Origin: Cellulomonas pakistanensis
Lineage (GTDB): Bacteria; Actinomycetota; Actinomycetes; Actinomycetales; Cellulomonadaceae
Length of the DNA: 64,000 nt
Direction of reading: 5' to 3'
NCBI RefSeq assembly: GCF_016862755.1
Contig: NZ_BONO01000016.1
Location: forward strand, 41,574 to 105,573
A program made the position numbers and the translations under genes. The notes below the pieces were generated by a model. The model ran no database searches. It was given only the letters and a program-made list of their open reading frames with translations, and was not told the DNA's origin. Below are positions 17,519 through 25,123 of the stretch, one piece after another. The first letter of the stretch is position 1, and every line of letters begins with the position of its first letter.

Positions 17519-18094
17519 TCAGTACGCGCCGCAGCGCCCGTCCTCGAGGCCGCGCATCGCCGAGTAGCGCCAGACGCCCCAGGTCGGTTTTCCGTTGTCC
17601 ACGGAGACGTGCACGCACCAGTTGCGTTCGGTCAGGTCGGTGGCCGCCGGGTTCACGGGGTCGTGCACGACCAGCGGAAAGCCCGTCCAGGTGCCGTCGG
17701 GCGCGGTGAGGAACGAGTCGCCCTTGTACTGCGCCGAACCGTTCGCCTGGGCGAGGAACACGTGCGCCGAGACGCGTCCGAGGCCCTCCCAGGTGCCGGA
17801 GGCACCACTCCCCGTCGAGATCGTGTAGAGCCGTCCGGAGGTACCAGCGGCGCCGAGCAGCCCGTAGCCGACCCGGATGGCGCTGACGTCCTCCGTGACC
17901 AGCTGCGCCTGGACCTCGCGGCCGAGCCCGGAGACGTCCGACTGCGCCGCGGAGTCGCGCGCCCTCGACTGCTGGTTGAGGTACAGCGGCACCGCGACCG
18001 CGGCCAGGATCCCGATGATCACGATGACGACCAGCAATTCCGTCAGCGTGAAGCCGTCGTCGCGCCGGCCGGTGCGCCGTCGCATTGTCTTCAT
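17519..18094 (-). CDS. pilA: Type IV major prepilin, second paralog
   Basis: Protein of about 191 aa with leader RRRTGRRDDG and helix FTLTELLVVIVIIGILAAVA. The C-terminal Cys pair sits in NWCVHVSVD and EDGRCGAY. The start is uncertain: ATGs at 18106, 18094 and 18085 are in frame. I chose 18094 because it gives a 14-residue leader matching the other pilin and has GAGGA close upstream. The head differs much more than the helix from its paralog, so the two pilins probably present different surfaces. Confidence 0.9.
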   Translation of the reverse strand: MKTMRRRTGRRDDGFTLTELLVVIVIIGILAAVAVPLYLNQQSRARDSAAQSDVSGLGREVQAQLVTEDVSAIRVGYGLLGAAGTSGRLYTISTGSGASGTWEGLGRVSAHVFLAQANGSAQYKGDSFLTAPDGTWTGFPLVVHDPVNPAATDLTERNWCVHVSVDNGKPTWGVWRYSAMRGLEDGRCGAY

Positions 18095-18112
18095 TTTCCT
18101 CACCATTTTTCG

Positions 18113-19333
18113 TCACATGTTGCTCGTCACCGTGAGAATGGGCATGTACAGGGCCAGGAGCATTCCGCCGACGACGCCCCCGATGATCACGAGCAGCAGC
18201 GGCTCCAGGGCGCTGGTCAGCGACTCCGTGCCCTTCGTGACCTCCTCGTCGTAGAAGTCGGCGACGTGGCGCAGCATCCCGTCGAGGTCTCCGGCGTCCT
18301 CGCCGACGGTCACCATCTGCACCACCAGGGACGGCAGCACGCCCGTGGCCTCGAGGCTGTCCGCGAAGGACTCGCCGCCGCGCACCGACTCCCCCGCCTG
18401 CGCGGCCGCCTTCTCGATCACGATGTTGCCGCTCGTGGGCCCGACGACCTCCAGCGCACGGGCGAGGGCGACGCCGCAGCTGACCATCGTCGACAGGCTC
18501 CGGGTGAACCGGGCGATGGCGAGCTTGCGCATCAGCTGGCCGACCAGCGGGGCCCGCAGCAGCCGCGGCTCGACGGCGTCGCGGACCTTCGGGTCGCGGC
18601 GGTGCTTCCGCCACCACCAGGCGAACGCACCGATCGCCGCCGCCAGCGGGAGCGCCGCGACCGCCAGCACGTCCGACAGCACCACCAGCGCCTGCGTGGG
18701 GGCCGGCAGCTCGCTGTCCAGCCCCTCGAAGATGTCGGCGAACACCGGCACGATGAACATGAGCATCACGACGGTCGCGAGCACGGCGATGCCGAGGACG
18801 ACGACCGGGTAGACCATCGCGGACTTGATCGTGCGGCGGAGCTTGAGGTCGGACTCCATGCCGGCCGCGGCGGAGGCGAGGGCCTCGTCGAGGAACCCGC
18901 CGACCTCGCCGGCCGCGACCAGCGCCCGCGCCACGGGCGGGAACACGGCCGGGTGCCGGTCCACCGCGTCGCCGAGCGAGGCGCCGCCGCCGACCTCGGC
19001 GTTCAGGTCGCGGAGCACCTCGGTGAGCGCGGGCTTCTCGGACTGGTCGACCAGCACGCTCAGCGCCCGCGGCAGCGGCAGGCCGGCGCGGACCATCGTC
19101 GCGAGCTGCCGGACGACCATGGCGACGTCGTTCGGCTTGATCTTCTTGCCGCCGAGCGAGATCTCCTTGTTCATCCCCGTCGCGGCGACCTCGTCGATCG
19201 CGGTGGGCACCAGGTTGAGCTCCCGCAGCCGGGTGGCGACCGCGCGCTCGCTCGAGGCCTCGATCCGGCCGGTGACCGACCGTCCGTCCGGACCGACGAC
19301 CGCGTACTCGAAGGTCTTCATCCCGCCGGCCAT
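18113..19333 (-). CDS. pilC: PilC platform protein
   Basis: Polytopic inner-membrane platform protein of 406 aa that couples the PilB/PilT motors to pilin insertion and removal. Two T2SSF repeats are visible: one begins VRQLATMVRAGLPLPRALSV, the second ARFTRSLSTMVSCGVALARA. Each is followed by hydrophobic helices, ending VVGGMLLALYMPILTVTSNM. The ATG overlaps the pilT stop by one base (TGATG). Confidence 0.95.
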   Translation of the reverse strand: MAGGMKTFEYAVVGPDGRSVTGRIEASSERAVATRLRELNLVPTAIDEVAATGMNKEISLGGKKIKPNDVAMVVRQLATMVRAGLPLPRALSVLVDQSEKPALTEVLRDLNAEVGGGASLGDAVDRHPAVFPPVARALVAAGEVGGFLDEALASAAAGMESDLKLRRTIKSAMVYPVVVLGIAVLATVVMLMFIVPVFADIFEGLDSELPAPTQALVVLSDVLAVAALPLAAAIGAFAWWWRKHRRDPKVRDAVEPRLLRAPLVGQLMRKLAIARFTRSLSTMVSCGVALARALEVVGPTSGNIVIEKAAAQAGESVRGGESFADSLEATGVLPSLVVQMVTVGEDAGDLDGMLRHVADFYDEEVTKGTESLTSALEPLLLVIIGGVVGGMLLALYMPILTVTSNM

Positions 19334-20535
19334 CAGCGCACCCCCGGCCCGGCGCCGTAGCCGTGGGCGGCGGCGCGGCGGCCGCACAGCCGCTCGAACG
19401 CCTCGAGGTCCCGCGCCTTGTCCAGCCCGGCCTCGTACGTGATCTGGCCCTGGAGCACGAGCGCCGCGAGCGCCTGGTCGAGCGTCTGCATGCCGACGTC
19501 GCCGCCGGAGTGGATGGTGGAGTACAGCTGGTGCTGGCGGCCCTCGCGGATGAGGGCGCGCACGGCCGGCGTGGTGATGAGCACCTCGACGGCGGGCACC
19601 CGGCCGCCGCCGCCGGCGCGGCGGCACAGGGTCTGGGAGACGATGCCGCGCAGGGTGCCCGCGAGCTGGGTGCGGACCAGCTCGCGGCCGTCGGCCGGGA
19701 ACGAGTCGACGATGCGCTCGACGCTGCGGGCGGCGTCCTGGGTGTGCAGGGTCGCGAAGACGAGGTGCCCGGTCTCGGCGGCGGTGAGCGCCGTCTGGAT
19801 GGTCTCCGGGTCGCGCATCTCGCCGATGAGGATGATGTCGGGGTCCTGCCGCAGCGCGTGCCGCAGGGAGGCCGCGAACGAGTCGGTGTCGTCCCCGATC
19901 TCCCGCTGCGTGATGAGGCAGCGCTGCGACCGGTGCCGGTACTCGATGGGGTCCTCGACCGTGAGGATGTGGTCGGGCCGGGTGCGGTTGGCCAGGTCGA
20001 GGATGCCGGCCAGGGTCATCGACTTGCCGGAGCCCGTCGGTCCCGTGACGAGCACCAGCCCACGGGGCATGGCCGCGAACGTCGCGACGACGGGCGGCAG
20101 GCCCAGCTGGTCGAGGCCCTTGATCCGGTCCGGGATCAGCCGCATCGCCACGGCCACCCGCGCGCTCTGCCGGTACACGTTCACGCGCGCCGAGTACCCC
20201 GCGGCCACCTCGTGCGAGAAGTCGAGCTCGTGCTCGGCGTCGTACCGGGCCAGCTGCTGGCGGGTGGCCATCTGCTCGACGATCCGTCGCACGTCGGCGT
20301 CGCCGAGCACACCCACCACCTGCGAGGGGCGGAGCTCGCCGTGCACCCGCAGCAGGGGCGGGTGGTCGGCGGCCAGGTGGACGTCGGACGCCTCGAGCGC
20401 GATGCCCTCCTGCACCACGAGCTCCAGCGGGTCGGCGGGCTCGGGCGCCGGCCGGTAGGCGACCGGCTCGACCGGGTCGGCGGTGACCGACGCGGCGGGT
20501 CGCGTCCCGGTCGACTGGTACCAGGGCGTCGTCAT
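19333..20535 (-). CDS. pilT: PilT retraction ATPase
   Basis: Hexameric ATPase of 400 aa that depolymerises pili and powers twitching. It shows Walker A GPTGSGKSMTL, the Asp box region VEDPIEYRHRS, Walker B DIILIGEMRDPET and His box HLVFATLHTQDAARS. An N-terminal extension of about 40 residues is Pro-rich. The presence of PilT separates this system from pseudopilus or Tad machines and predicts dynamic, retractile pili. The ATG overlaps the pilB stop (ATGA). Confidence 0.96.
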   Translation of the reverse strand: MTTPWYQSTGTRPAASVTADPVEPVAYRPAPEPADPLELVVQEGIALEASDVHLAADHPPLLRVHGELRPSQVVGVLGDADVRRIVEQMATRQQLARYDAEHELDFSHEVAAGYSARVNVYRQSARVAVAMRLIPDRIKGLDQLGLPPVVATFAAMPRGLVLVTGPTGSGKSMTLAGILDLANRTRPDHILTVEDPIEYRHRSQRCLITQREIGDDTDSFAASLRHALRQDPDIILIGEMRDPETIQTALTAAETGHLVFATLHTQDAARSVERIVDSFPADGRELVRTQLAGTLRGIVSQTLCRRAGGGGRVPAVEVLITTPAVRALIREGRQHQLYSTIHSGGDVGMQTLDQALAALVLQGQITYEAGLDKARDLEAFERLCGRRAAAHGYGAGPGVR

Positions 20536-22205
20536 ACGACCACCCGCAGCAGCTCCTCGAGGGAGGTGCGACCCTCGCACACCTTCTGCCAGCCGTCCTC
20601 GCGCAGCGAGACCATCCCCTCCGCGTGCGCGGTCGCCGCGATCTCCTGGGCGGAGGACCGGGCGACGGCGTGCCGCTCGATGGGCTCGGAGACCTCCATC
20701 ACCTCGTGCAGGGCGAGTCGCCCGCGGTAGCCGGTGCCCGAGCAGGCGGGGCAGCCGACGGGGCGGAACAGCTCGACGGGGCGACCGGGGTCCGGCCAGG
20801 TGAAGCCCGCGGACCGCAGGTCGGCCGGGGACGGCTCGTAGGGCTCCGCGCACTTCCGGCAGAGCCGTCGCGCGAGCCGCTGCGCGACGACCGCGTCCAG
20901 CGCCGACCCGACGAGGAACGGCTCGATGCCCATCTCCACGAGACGGGTCACGGCGGACGCGGCGTCGTTCGTGTGCAGGGTGGACAGCACCAGGTGGCCG
21001 GTGAGCGCCGCCTCGACGGCGATCTGGGCGGTCTCGTGGTCGCGGATCTCACCGAGCAGCACCACGTCCGGGTCGGACCGCAGGATCGACCGCAGGGCGC
21101 CCGCGAACGTCAGGCCCGCCTTCGGGTTCACCTGCACCTGGTTGATGCCCGGGAGCCGGTACTCGACCGGGTCCTCGACCGTGATGACGTTGATCTCGGG
21201 CTTCGAGACCGCGTTGACCGTGGCGTACAGGGTCGTGGACTTGCCCGACCCCGTGGGCCCGGTGACCAGGATCATCCCGTAGGGCTTGCGGTACGCGCGG
21301 TCGTAGACCTCGAAGCTGCGCTCCGAGAAGGACAGGTCACGCAGGTCCAGCCGCGCGGTCGAGTTGTCGAGCACCCGCATGACGATCTTCTCGCCCCACA
21401 CCGTGGGCAGGGAGGCCACCCGCAGGTCGATCTTCTGCCCCTGGTGGACGACCGACATGCGCCCGTCCTGCGGCTTGCGGCGCTCGGCGATGTCGATGTC
21501 CGACATCACCTTGATCCGCGAGAGCACGGCGGCCTGCATCGCCTTCGGCGCCGGCTGCTGCTCCTTGAGCACGCCGTCGATGCGGTACCGCACCCGCAGC
21601 TCGGTCTCCGCCGGCTCGACGTGCACGTCCGACGCGCGGTCCGCGATCGCCTGGGTGACCAGGAGGTTCACCCACCGCACGACGGGGGTGTCCGCGTCCA
21701 GCACATCGCCGACCTCGGCGACCTCGCCGGACGCGGCCTGCGCCTCCTGCATGGACTGGCTGAGGTCCGCGATCTCGGAGTCCGCCCGGACCCAGCGGTC
21801 GAGGGCCGACTCGAGCGCGCGCCGGGACGCCACGACGGGACGGACCTGCCGGCCGGTGAGCGCGCGCAGGTCGTCGAGCGCCAGCACGTTGCCCGGGTCG
21901 GACATGGCGATCTGCAGCACGCCGTCGTCCGTGCCGATGGGCAGCACCCCGTGCCGCCGGCACACCGGTCCGGGCACGAGCGCGACGACCGCGGGGTCGA
22001 GGACGGCCGTGTCGAGGTCGACGTACGCCATCCCCGCCTGCTCGGCGAGCGCGCCGACCAGCTGCTCCTCGGTGAGCGCTCCGCTGGCGACCAGCGCCGG
22101 ACCGAGCGGGCTGCGCGTCGCGACCTGGGCGTCGAGCGCGGCGAGCAGCTGCTCCTCGTCCACGAGCCCGCGCTCCAGCAGGATCTCCGCGAGCTGCCTG
22201 CTCAT
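20532..22205 (-). CDS. pilB: PilB extension ATPase
   Basis: Assembly ATPase of 557 aa. N-terminal T2SSE_N region (LAEILLERGLVDEEQLLAAL), then SDVHVEPAETELRVRYRIDG, Walker A GPTGSGKSTTL, Walker B VVLLGEIRDHETA and His box HLVLSTLHTNDAASAV. A zinc tetracysteine (CRKCAEP...CPACSGTGYRGR) is typical of PilB/GspE. The ATG overlaps the stop of the upstream PAS protein, so receptor and motor are translationally coupled. Confidence 0.96.
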   Translation of the reverse strand: MSRQLAEILLERGLVDEEQLLAALDAQVATRSPLGPALVASGALTEEQLVGALAEQAGMAYVDLDTAVLDPAVVALVPGPVCRRHGVLPIGTDDGVLQIAMSDPGNVLALDDLRALTGRQVRPVVASRRALESALDRWVRADSEIADLSQSMQEAQAASGEVAEVGDVLDADTPVVRWVNLLVTQAIADRASDVHVEPAETELRVRYRIDGVLKEQQPAPKAMQAAVLSRIKVMSDIDIAERRKPQDGRMSVVHQGQKIDLRVASLPTVWGEKIVMRVLDNSTARLDLRDLSFSERSFEVYDRAYRKPYGMILVTGPTGSGKSTTLYATVNAVSKPEINVITVEDPVEYRLPGINQVQVNPKAGLTFAGALRSILRSDPDVVLLGEIRDHETAQIAVEAALTGHLVLSTLHTNDAASAVTRLVEMGIEPFLVGSALDAVVAQRLARRLCRKCAEPYEPSPADLRSAGFTWPDPGRPVELFRPVGCPACSGTGYRGRLALHEVMEVSEPIERHAVARSSAQEIAATAHAEGMVSLREDGWQKVCEGRTSLEELLRVVV

Positions 22206-23578
22206 CGCGCGCCCCCCGAGGCCCAGGGCGTCGCCAGCTCGTCCGCCGCCCGCGCGATCCGCCCGACCAGCCCCCGCAGCGCGGTGTCGTCGAACGGCCG
22301 CGCCTCCCGCTCGCACTCCTGCGCGAGGTCCCGCATCGCGGCGAGCTGCTCGTGGCTCATCCGCAGCCGCCCGTCGATGGGCGACACGTACGGCGCGAGC
22401 TGCCGGGACACCTGGTACCGCGGCACCTGCACCCGCCAGGTCGCGAGGAACCGGTCGGTGCGCCGCAGCCGGTCGTGCGCGCTCTCCAGGTCGCCGCCGA
22501 CGCCGCGCAGCACACCGGCCGCCGCGGCGAGCTCGACGGTCGCCGCGGTGAGGTCGTCGCGGAGCGTCGCGCTCAGCTGCGCCAGGTGCTCCGGTCGGAC
22601 CTCGGGCTCGCCGCGCCCGACCTCGCGGGCGACGTCGCCGACCATGTCGGTGTGCAGCCGTGCCAGGGCGATGAGGAACCGGACCCGCAGCACCGACCGC
22701 CGGGCGGCGGCGAGCGCCGGCGCGAGGGCGGTCATCATCGCGCCGACCTCGTCGCCGAGCGTCGACATCGCACCGGCCGTGCTGACCAGGACGGGGGCGG
22801 TGTCGGAGACCGTCGCCGAGGCCTGCGACGCCATCGCGGTGACCTCGGTCAGCGCGGCGACGGCGCCGAGCGCGTCCTGCTCGACCGCCTGCAGCCGCTC
22901 GGCCAGGTGCTGCAACCCGTCCAGGCGGCGCAGCAGGTCCTCCAGGGCGGTGGTCACGGCGAGGCACGCGGCGAGCACGTCGCCCGCCGGGCCGCCGACG
23001 GCTCCCCGGTCGGCCGCCCACCGGCGGCGCTCGACCAGCGCCAGCACCTCCGCGGGCATGACGGTGTGCATGAACTCGTCGTGATTCGCGAAGCCGAGCT
23101 CGCCGAGTCGGCGCACCATGTGGTCGCGGCCGGCCGCGGCGGCCTCGACGGACCCGTGCCCCGCGTTCCGCGCCGCCCGCTCGACCTCGAGCATCTCGCC
23201 GTACGCCCCCGCCGCCGCGGACCACGTCGACTCGACCCCGGGGGTGATCCGCACGGACAGGTAGCCGTCGCCCAGCGGGGTCACCGTGGCGTACACCCAG
23301 TACGCGACGCCGTCGCCGGCCAGGTTCTGCACGTAGGCGGCGAACGGCCGCCCGGACTGCAGGGTGTCCCACATCGCGCGGAACGCCCCGCCCGGCATGT
23401 CGGGGTGCCGGATCACGTTGTGCGGTGCACCCAGCAGGTCGCGCTGCTCGTGCGCGGCGATCCGGCAGAACGCCCCGTTGGCGGCGGTGATCACGCCGCG
23501 GGCGTCGGTCGTCGAGAAGATGAGCTCGGTCGGGCCGAGGGTCCGGAGCTCGCCGGTCGGGGCGGGGTGGTCACGCAC
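22202..23578 (-). CDS. Cytoplasmic PAS receptor-like protein
   Basis: Soluble protein of 458 aa without membrane helices. The N-terminal Aer-type PAS domain shows IFSTTDARGVITAANGAFCR, then PHNVIRHPDMPGGAFRAMW and AYVQNLAGDGVAYWVYATVT, the pattern of PAS domains on energy/redox chemoreceptors. The remainder is helical with long Ala-rich coiled coils (ALTEVTAMASQASATVSDTA) reminiscent of chemoreceptor signalling helices, but I see no clear MCP hairpin tip and no CheA or CheW nearby. It lies between the conservon GTPase and pilB, overlapping both. I infer it senses redox or an internal signal and passes it to the pilus motors or GTPase. Confidence 0.75.
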   Translation of the reverse strand: MRDHPAPTGELRTLGPTELIFSTTDARGVITAANGAFCRIAAHEQRDLLGAPHNVIRHPDMPGGAFRAMWDTLQSGRPFAAYVQNLAGDGVAYWVYATVTPLGDGYLSVRITPGVESTWSAAAGAYGEMLEVERAARNAGHGSVEAAAAGRDHMVRRLGELGFANHDEFMHTVMPAEVLALVERRRWAADRGAVGGPAGDVLAACLAVTTALEDLLRRLDGLQHLAERLQAVEQDALGAVAALTEVTAMASQASATVSDTAPVLVSTAGAMSTLGDEVGAMMTALAPALAAARRSVLRVRFLIALARLHTDMVGDVAREVGRGEPEVRPEHLAQLSATLRDDLTAATVELAAAAGVLRGVGGDLESAHDRLRRTDRFLATWRVQVPRYQVSRQLAPYVSPIDGRLRMSHEQLAAMRDLAQECEREARPFDDTALRGLVGRIARAADELATPWASGGAR

Positions 23579-24248
23579 GGCGCAGCCCCTCCATCGCGAG
23601 CCGCACCAGCGTCAGGAGCACCTGCTTGGTGGCGGTGCGCGAGCGGGCGTCCGTGTAGAGCACGGGCACGTGAGCGGGGATGGCGAGTGCCTCGCGCACG
23701 TCCTCCAGGCGGTGCTTGGCGACGCCGTCGAAGCAGTTCACACCCACGACGAACGGGATCCCGCGCGACTCCACGTAGTCGACCGCCGGGAAGCACTGGT
23801 CCAGCCGGTCGGTGTCGACCAGCACGACCGCGCCGATCGCGCCGCGCACCAGGTCGTCCCACATGAACAGGAACCGGTCCTGGCCCGGGGTGCCGAACAG
23901 GTACAGCCACAGCGAGCCCGGCAGCGCGATGCGGCCGAAGTCCATCGCGACCGTCGTCGACGTCTTGCGCTCGGACTGCCCGCCCGCGTCGTCGACGCCG
24001 ACCGAGTGCTCGGTCATCGCGGCCTCGGTGTTGAGCGGCTCGATGTCGGAGATCGACCCGATGAACGTCGTCTTGCCCACCGAGAACCCGCCGGCGACGA
24101 CGATCTTCACCACCGTCGGTGCCTCCGCGCGGTGCGCGCCGTGGCCGTCGGCGTCGGCGCCCCCGCGCGGGACACGGTCGTGCGCCGCGGGGACGGGCGC
24201 AGCCGTGCCGGGGGTCGGCCCGCCCGGGTCAGAGGGAGGAAATGCCAT
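23571..24248 (-). CDS. cvnD: Conservon Ras-like GTPase (CvnD)
   Basis: Protein of 225 aa of the MglA-related small GTPase group found in actinobacterial conservons. G1 GGFSVGKTTF at 53-62, switch region TEHSVGVDD, G3 LFGTPGQDRF, and a G4 equivalent GVNCFDG where other family members have NRFD or NKxD. The first 45 residues are low-complexity. An internal GTG at 24113 has GGAGG eight bases upstream and would give a 180-aa form. I kept 24248 because the MAFPPSD opening resembles known CvnD starts and the site has GGAGAG. It overlaps cvnC by 20 bases. Confidence 0.92.
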   Translation of the reverse strand: MAFPPSDPGGPTPGTAAPVPAAHDRVPRGGADADGHGAHRAEAPTVVKIVVAGGFSVGKTTFIGSISDIEPLNTEAAMTEHSVGVDDAGGQSERKTSTTVAMDFGRIALPGSLWLYLFGTPGQDRFLFMWDDLVRGAIGAVVLVDTDRLDQCFPAVDYVESRGIPFVVGVNCFDGVAKHRLEDVREALAIPAHVPVLYTDARSRTATKQVLLTLVRLAMEGLRRA

Positions 24249-24627
24249 CGTAGAGACTCTCCAGAACGTCGAGGACCAGGTACCGCTCCTCCTGCGAGGC
24301 GCCGCCTCCCGACGGGTCGAGGGACGGCAGGCCCGCGTCGTGCACCCGGAGCGCGCCGAGGCGCACCAGGTCCGCGACGAGCACCTGCGCGACGCCGAGC
24401 GGCAGCCGCAGCTGCGACGCGACCTCCGCGACGGTGAGGTAGCTGCCCGCCAGGCCGGCGAGGATCGCGCGCTGCTCCGTGCTCAGGGACGGCGCGTGGT
24501 CGGCGGCGGCCGCGGCGTGCACCAGCGTGTCGAGCCGGACGTCGTCGTCGTCGGGAACCCGCCCCCCGGTGAGCACGTACGGCCGCACGCCGGCCACCGT
24601 TGCCTTGTCAGCCCTCCGCCGCGCCAC
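24229..24627 (-). CDS. cvnC: Conservon DUF742 protein (CvnC)
   Basis: Protein of 132 aa matching DUF742. It opens VRPYVLTGGR, has a central winged-helix-like stretch (LSTEQRAILAGLAGSYLTVA, then EVASQLRLPLGVAQVLVADL) and ends EERYLVLDVLESLYDGISSL. In conservons this protein acts with the ATPase, Roadblock protein and GTPase, and may bridge them. The GTG start at 24625-24627 is one base from the cvnB stop. Confidence 0.93.
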   Translation of the reverse strand: MARRRADKATVAGVRPYVLTGGRVPDDDDVRLDTLVHAAAAADHAPSLSTEQRAILAGLAGSYLTVAEVASQLRLPLGVAQVLVADLVRLGALRVHDAGLPSLDPSGGGASQEERYLVLDVLESLYDGISSL

Positions 24628-24628
24628 G

Positions 24629-25123
24629 TCAGCCGTCCGTCCGGTCGAGCGGACGGAGCGCGGGGACGCCGGGGTGACCCGCAGGCCGGCCGGCCGGGGG
24701 GTCGACCGGCAGCTCGCGGCGCAGGTCCGCGACCAGCTGCGGGGTGAGCGTCGTCTGCGCCCTGCTCGCCAGCATCGCCATCTCGTAGCCGACGACGCCG
24801 ACGTCGCAGGTCGGCTCCGCCGCGACGGCGAGGACCGACCCGCCCGACACGTTCATCAGCACGAAGAAGCCGACGTCCAGCTCGAGGACGCACTGCGCGA
24901 CCTGGCGCCCGCCGAGCTCGCGGGCCGCCCCGCGCGTCAGGCTCGCGAGCCCGGACACGATCGCCGCGAGCTGGTCGCCACTGGTCCGGTCGAGGCCCTG
25001 GGACATCGTCATCAGCAGGCCGTCGGCGGACACCACGAGCGCGAACCGCGTGCCCGGCGTCGAGCGCACGAGCTCGTCCAGCAGCCAGACGAACCCGGTG
25101 CGGTTCTGGGTCGTGCCGTTCAT
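24629..25123 (-). CDS. cvnB: Conservon Roadblock/LC7 protein (CvnB)
   Basis: Protein of 164 aa with a Roadblock/LC7 fold: FVWLLDELVRSTPGTRFALV, SADGLLMTMSQGLDR, then DVGFFVLMNVSGGSVLAVAA. MglB-like Roadblock dimers act as GTPase activators or regulators for MglA/CvnD-type GTPases. The tail after residue 140 is Pro-rich. The ATG overlaps the cvnA stop (ATGA). Confidence 0.94.
   Translation of the reverse strand: MNGTTQNRTGFVWLLDELVRSTPGTRFALVVSADGLLMTMSQGLDRTSGDQLAAIVSGLASLTRGAARELGGRQVAQCVLELDVGFFVLMNVSGGSVLAVAAEPTCDVGVVGYEMAMLASRAQTTLTPQLVADLRRELPVDPPAGRPAGHPGVPALRPLDRTDG

Noticed and set aside
15548..19360. 1270-codon plus-strand open frame across the pilus operon
   Set aside because: Antisense shadow of pilN, pilM, the pilins and pilC, all of which have clear motifs.
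9715..22205. Search for PilQ secretin and PilP in the pilus operon
   Set aside because: None found; expected for a monoderm, so absence is not a defect.
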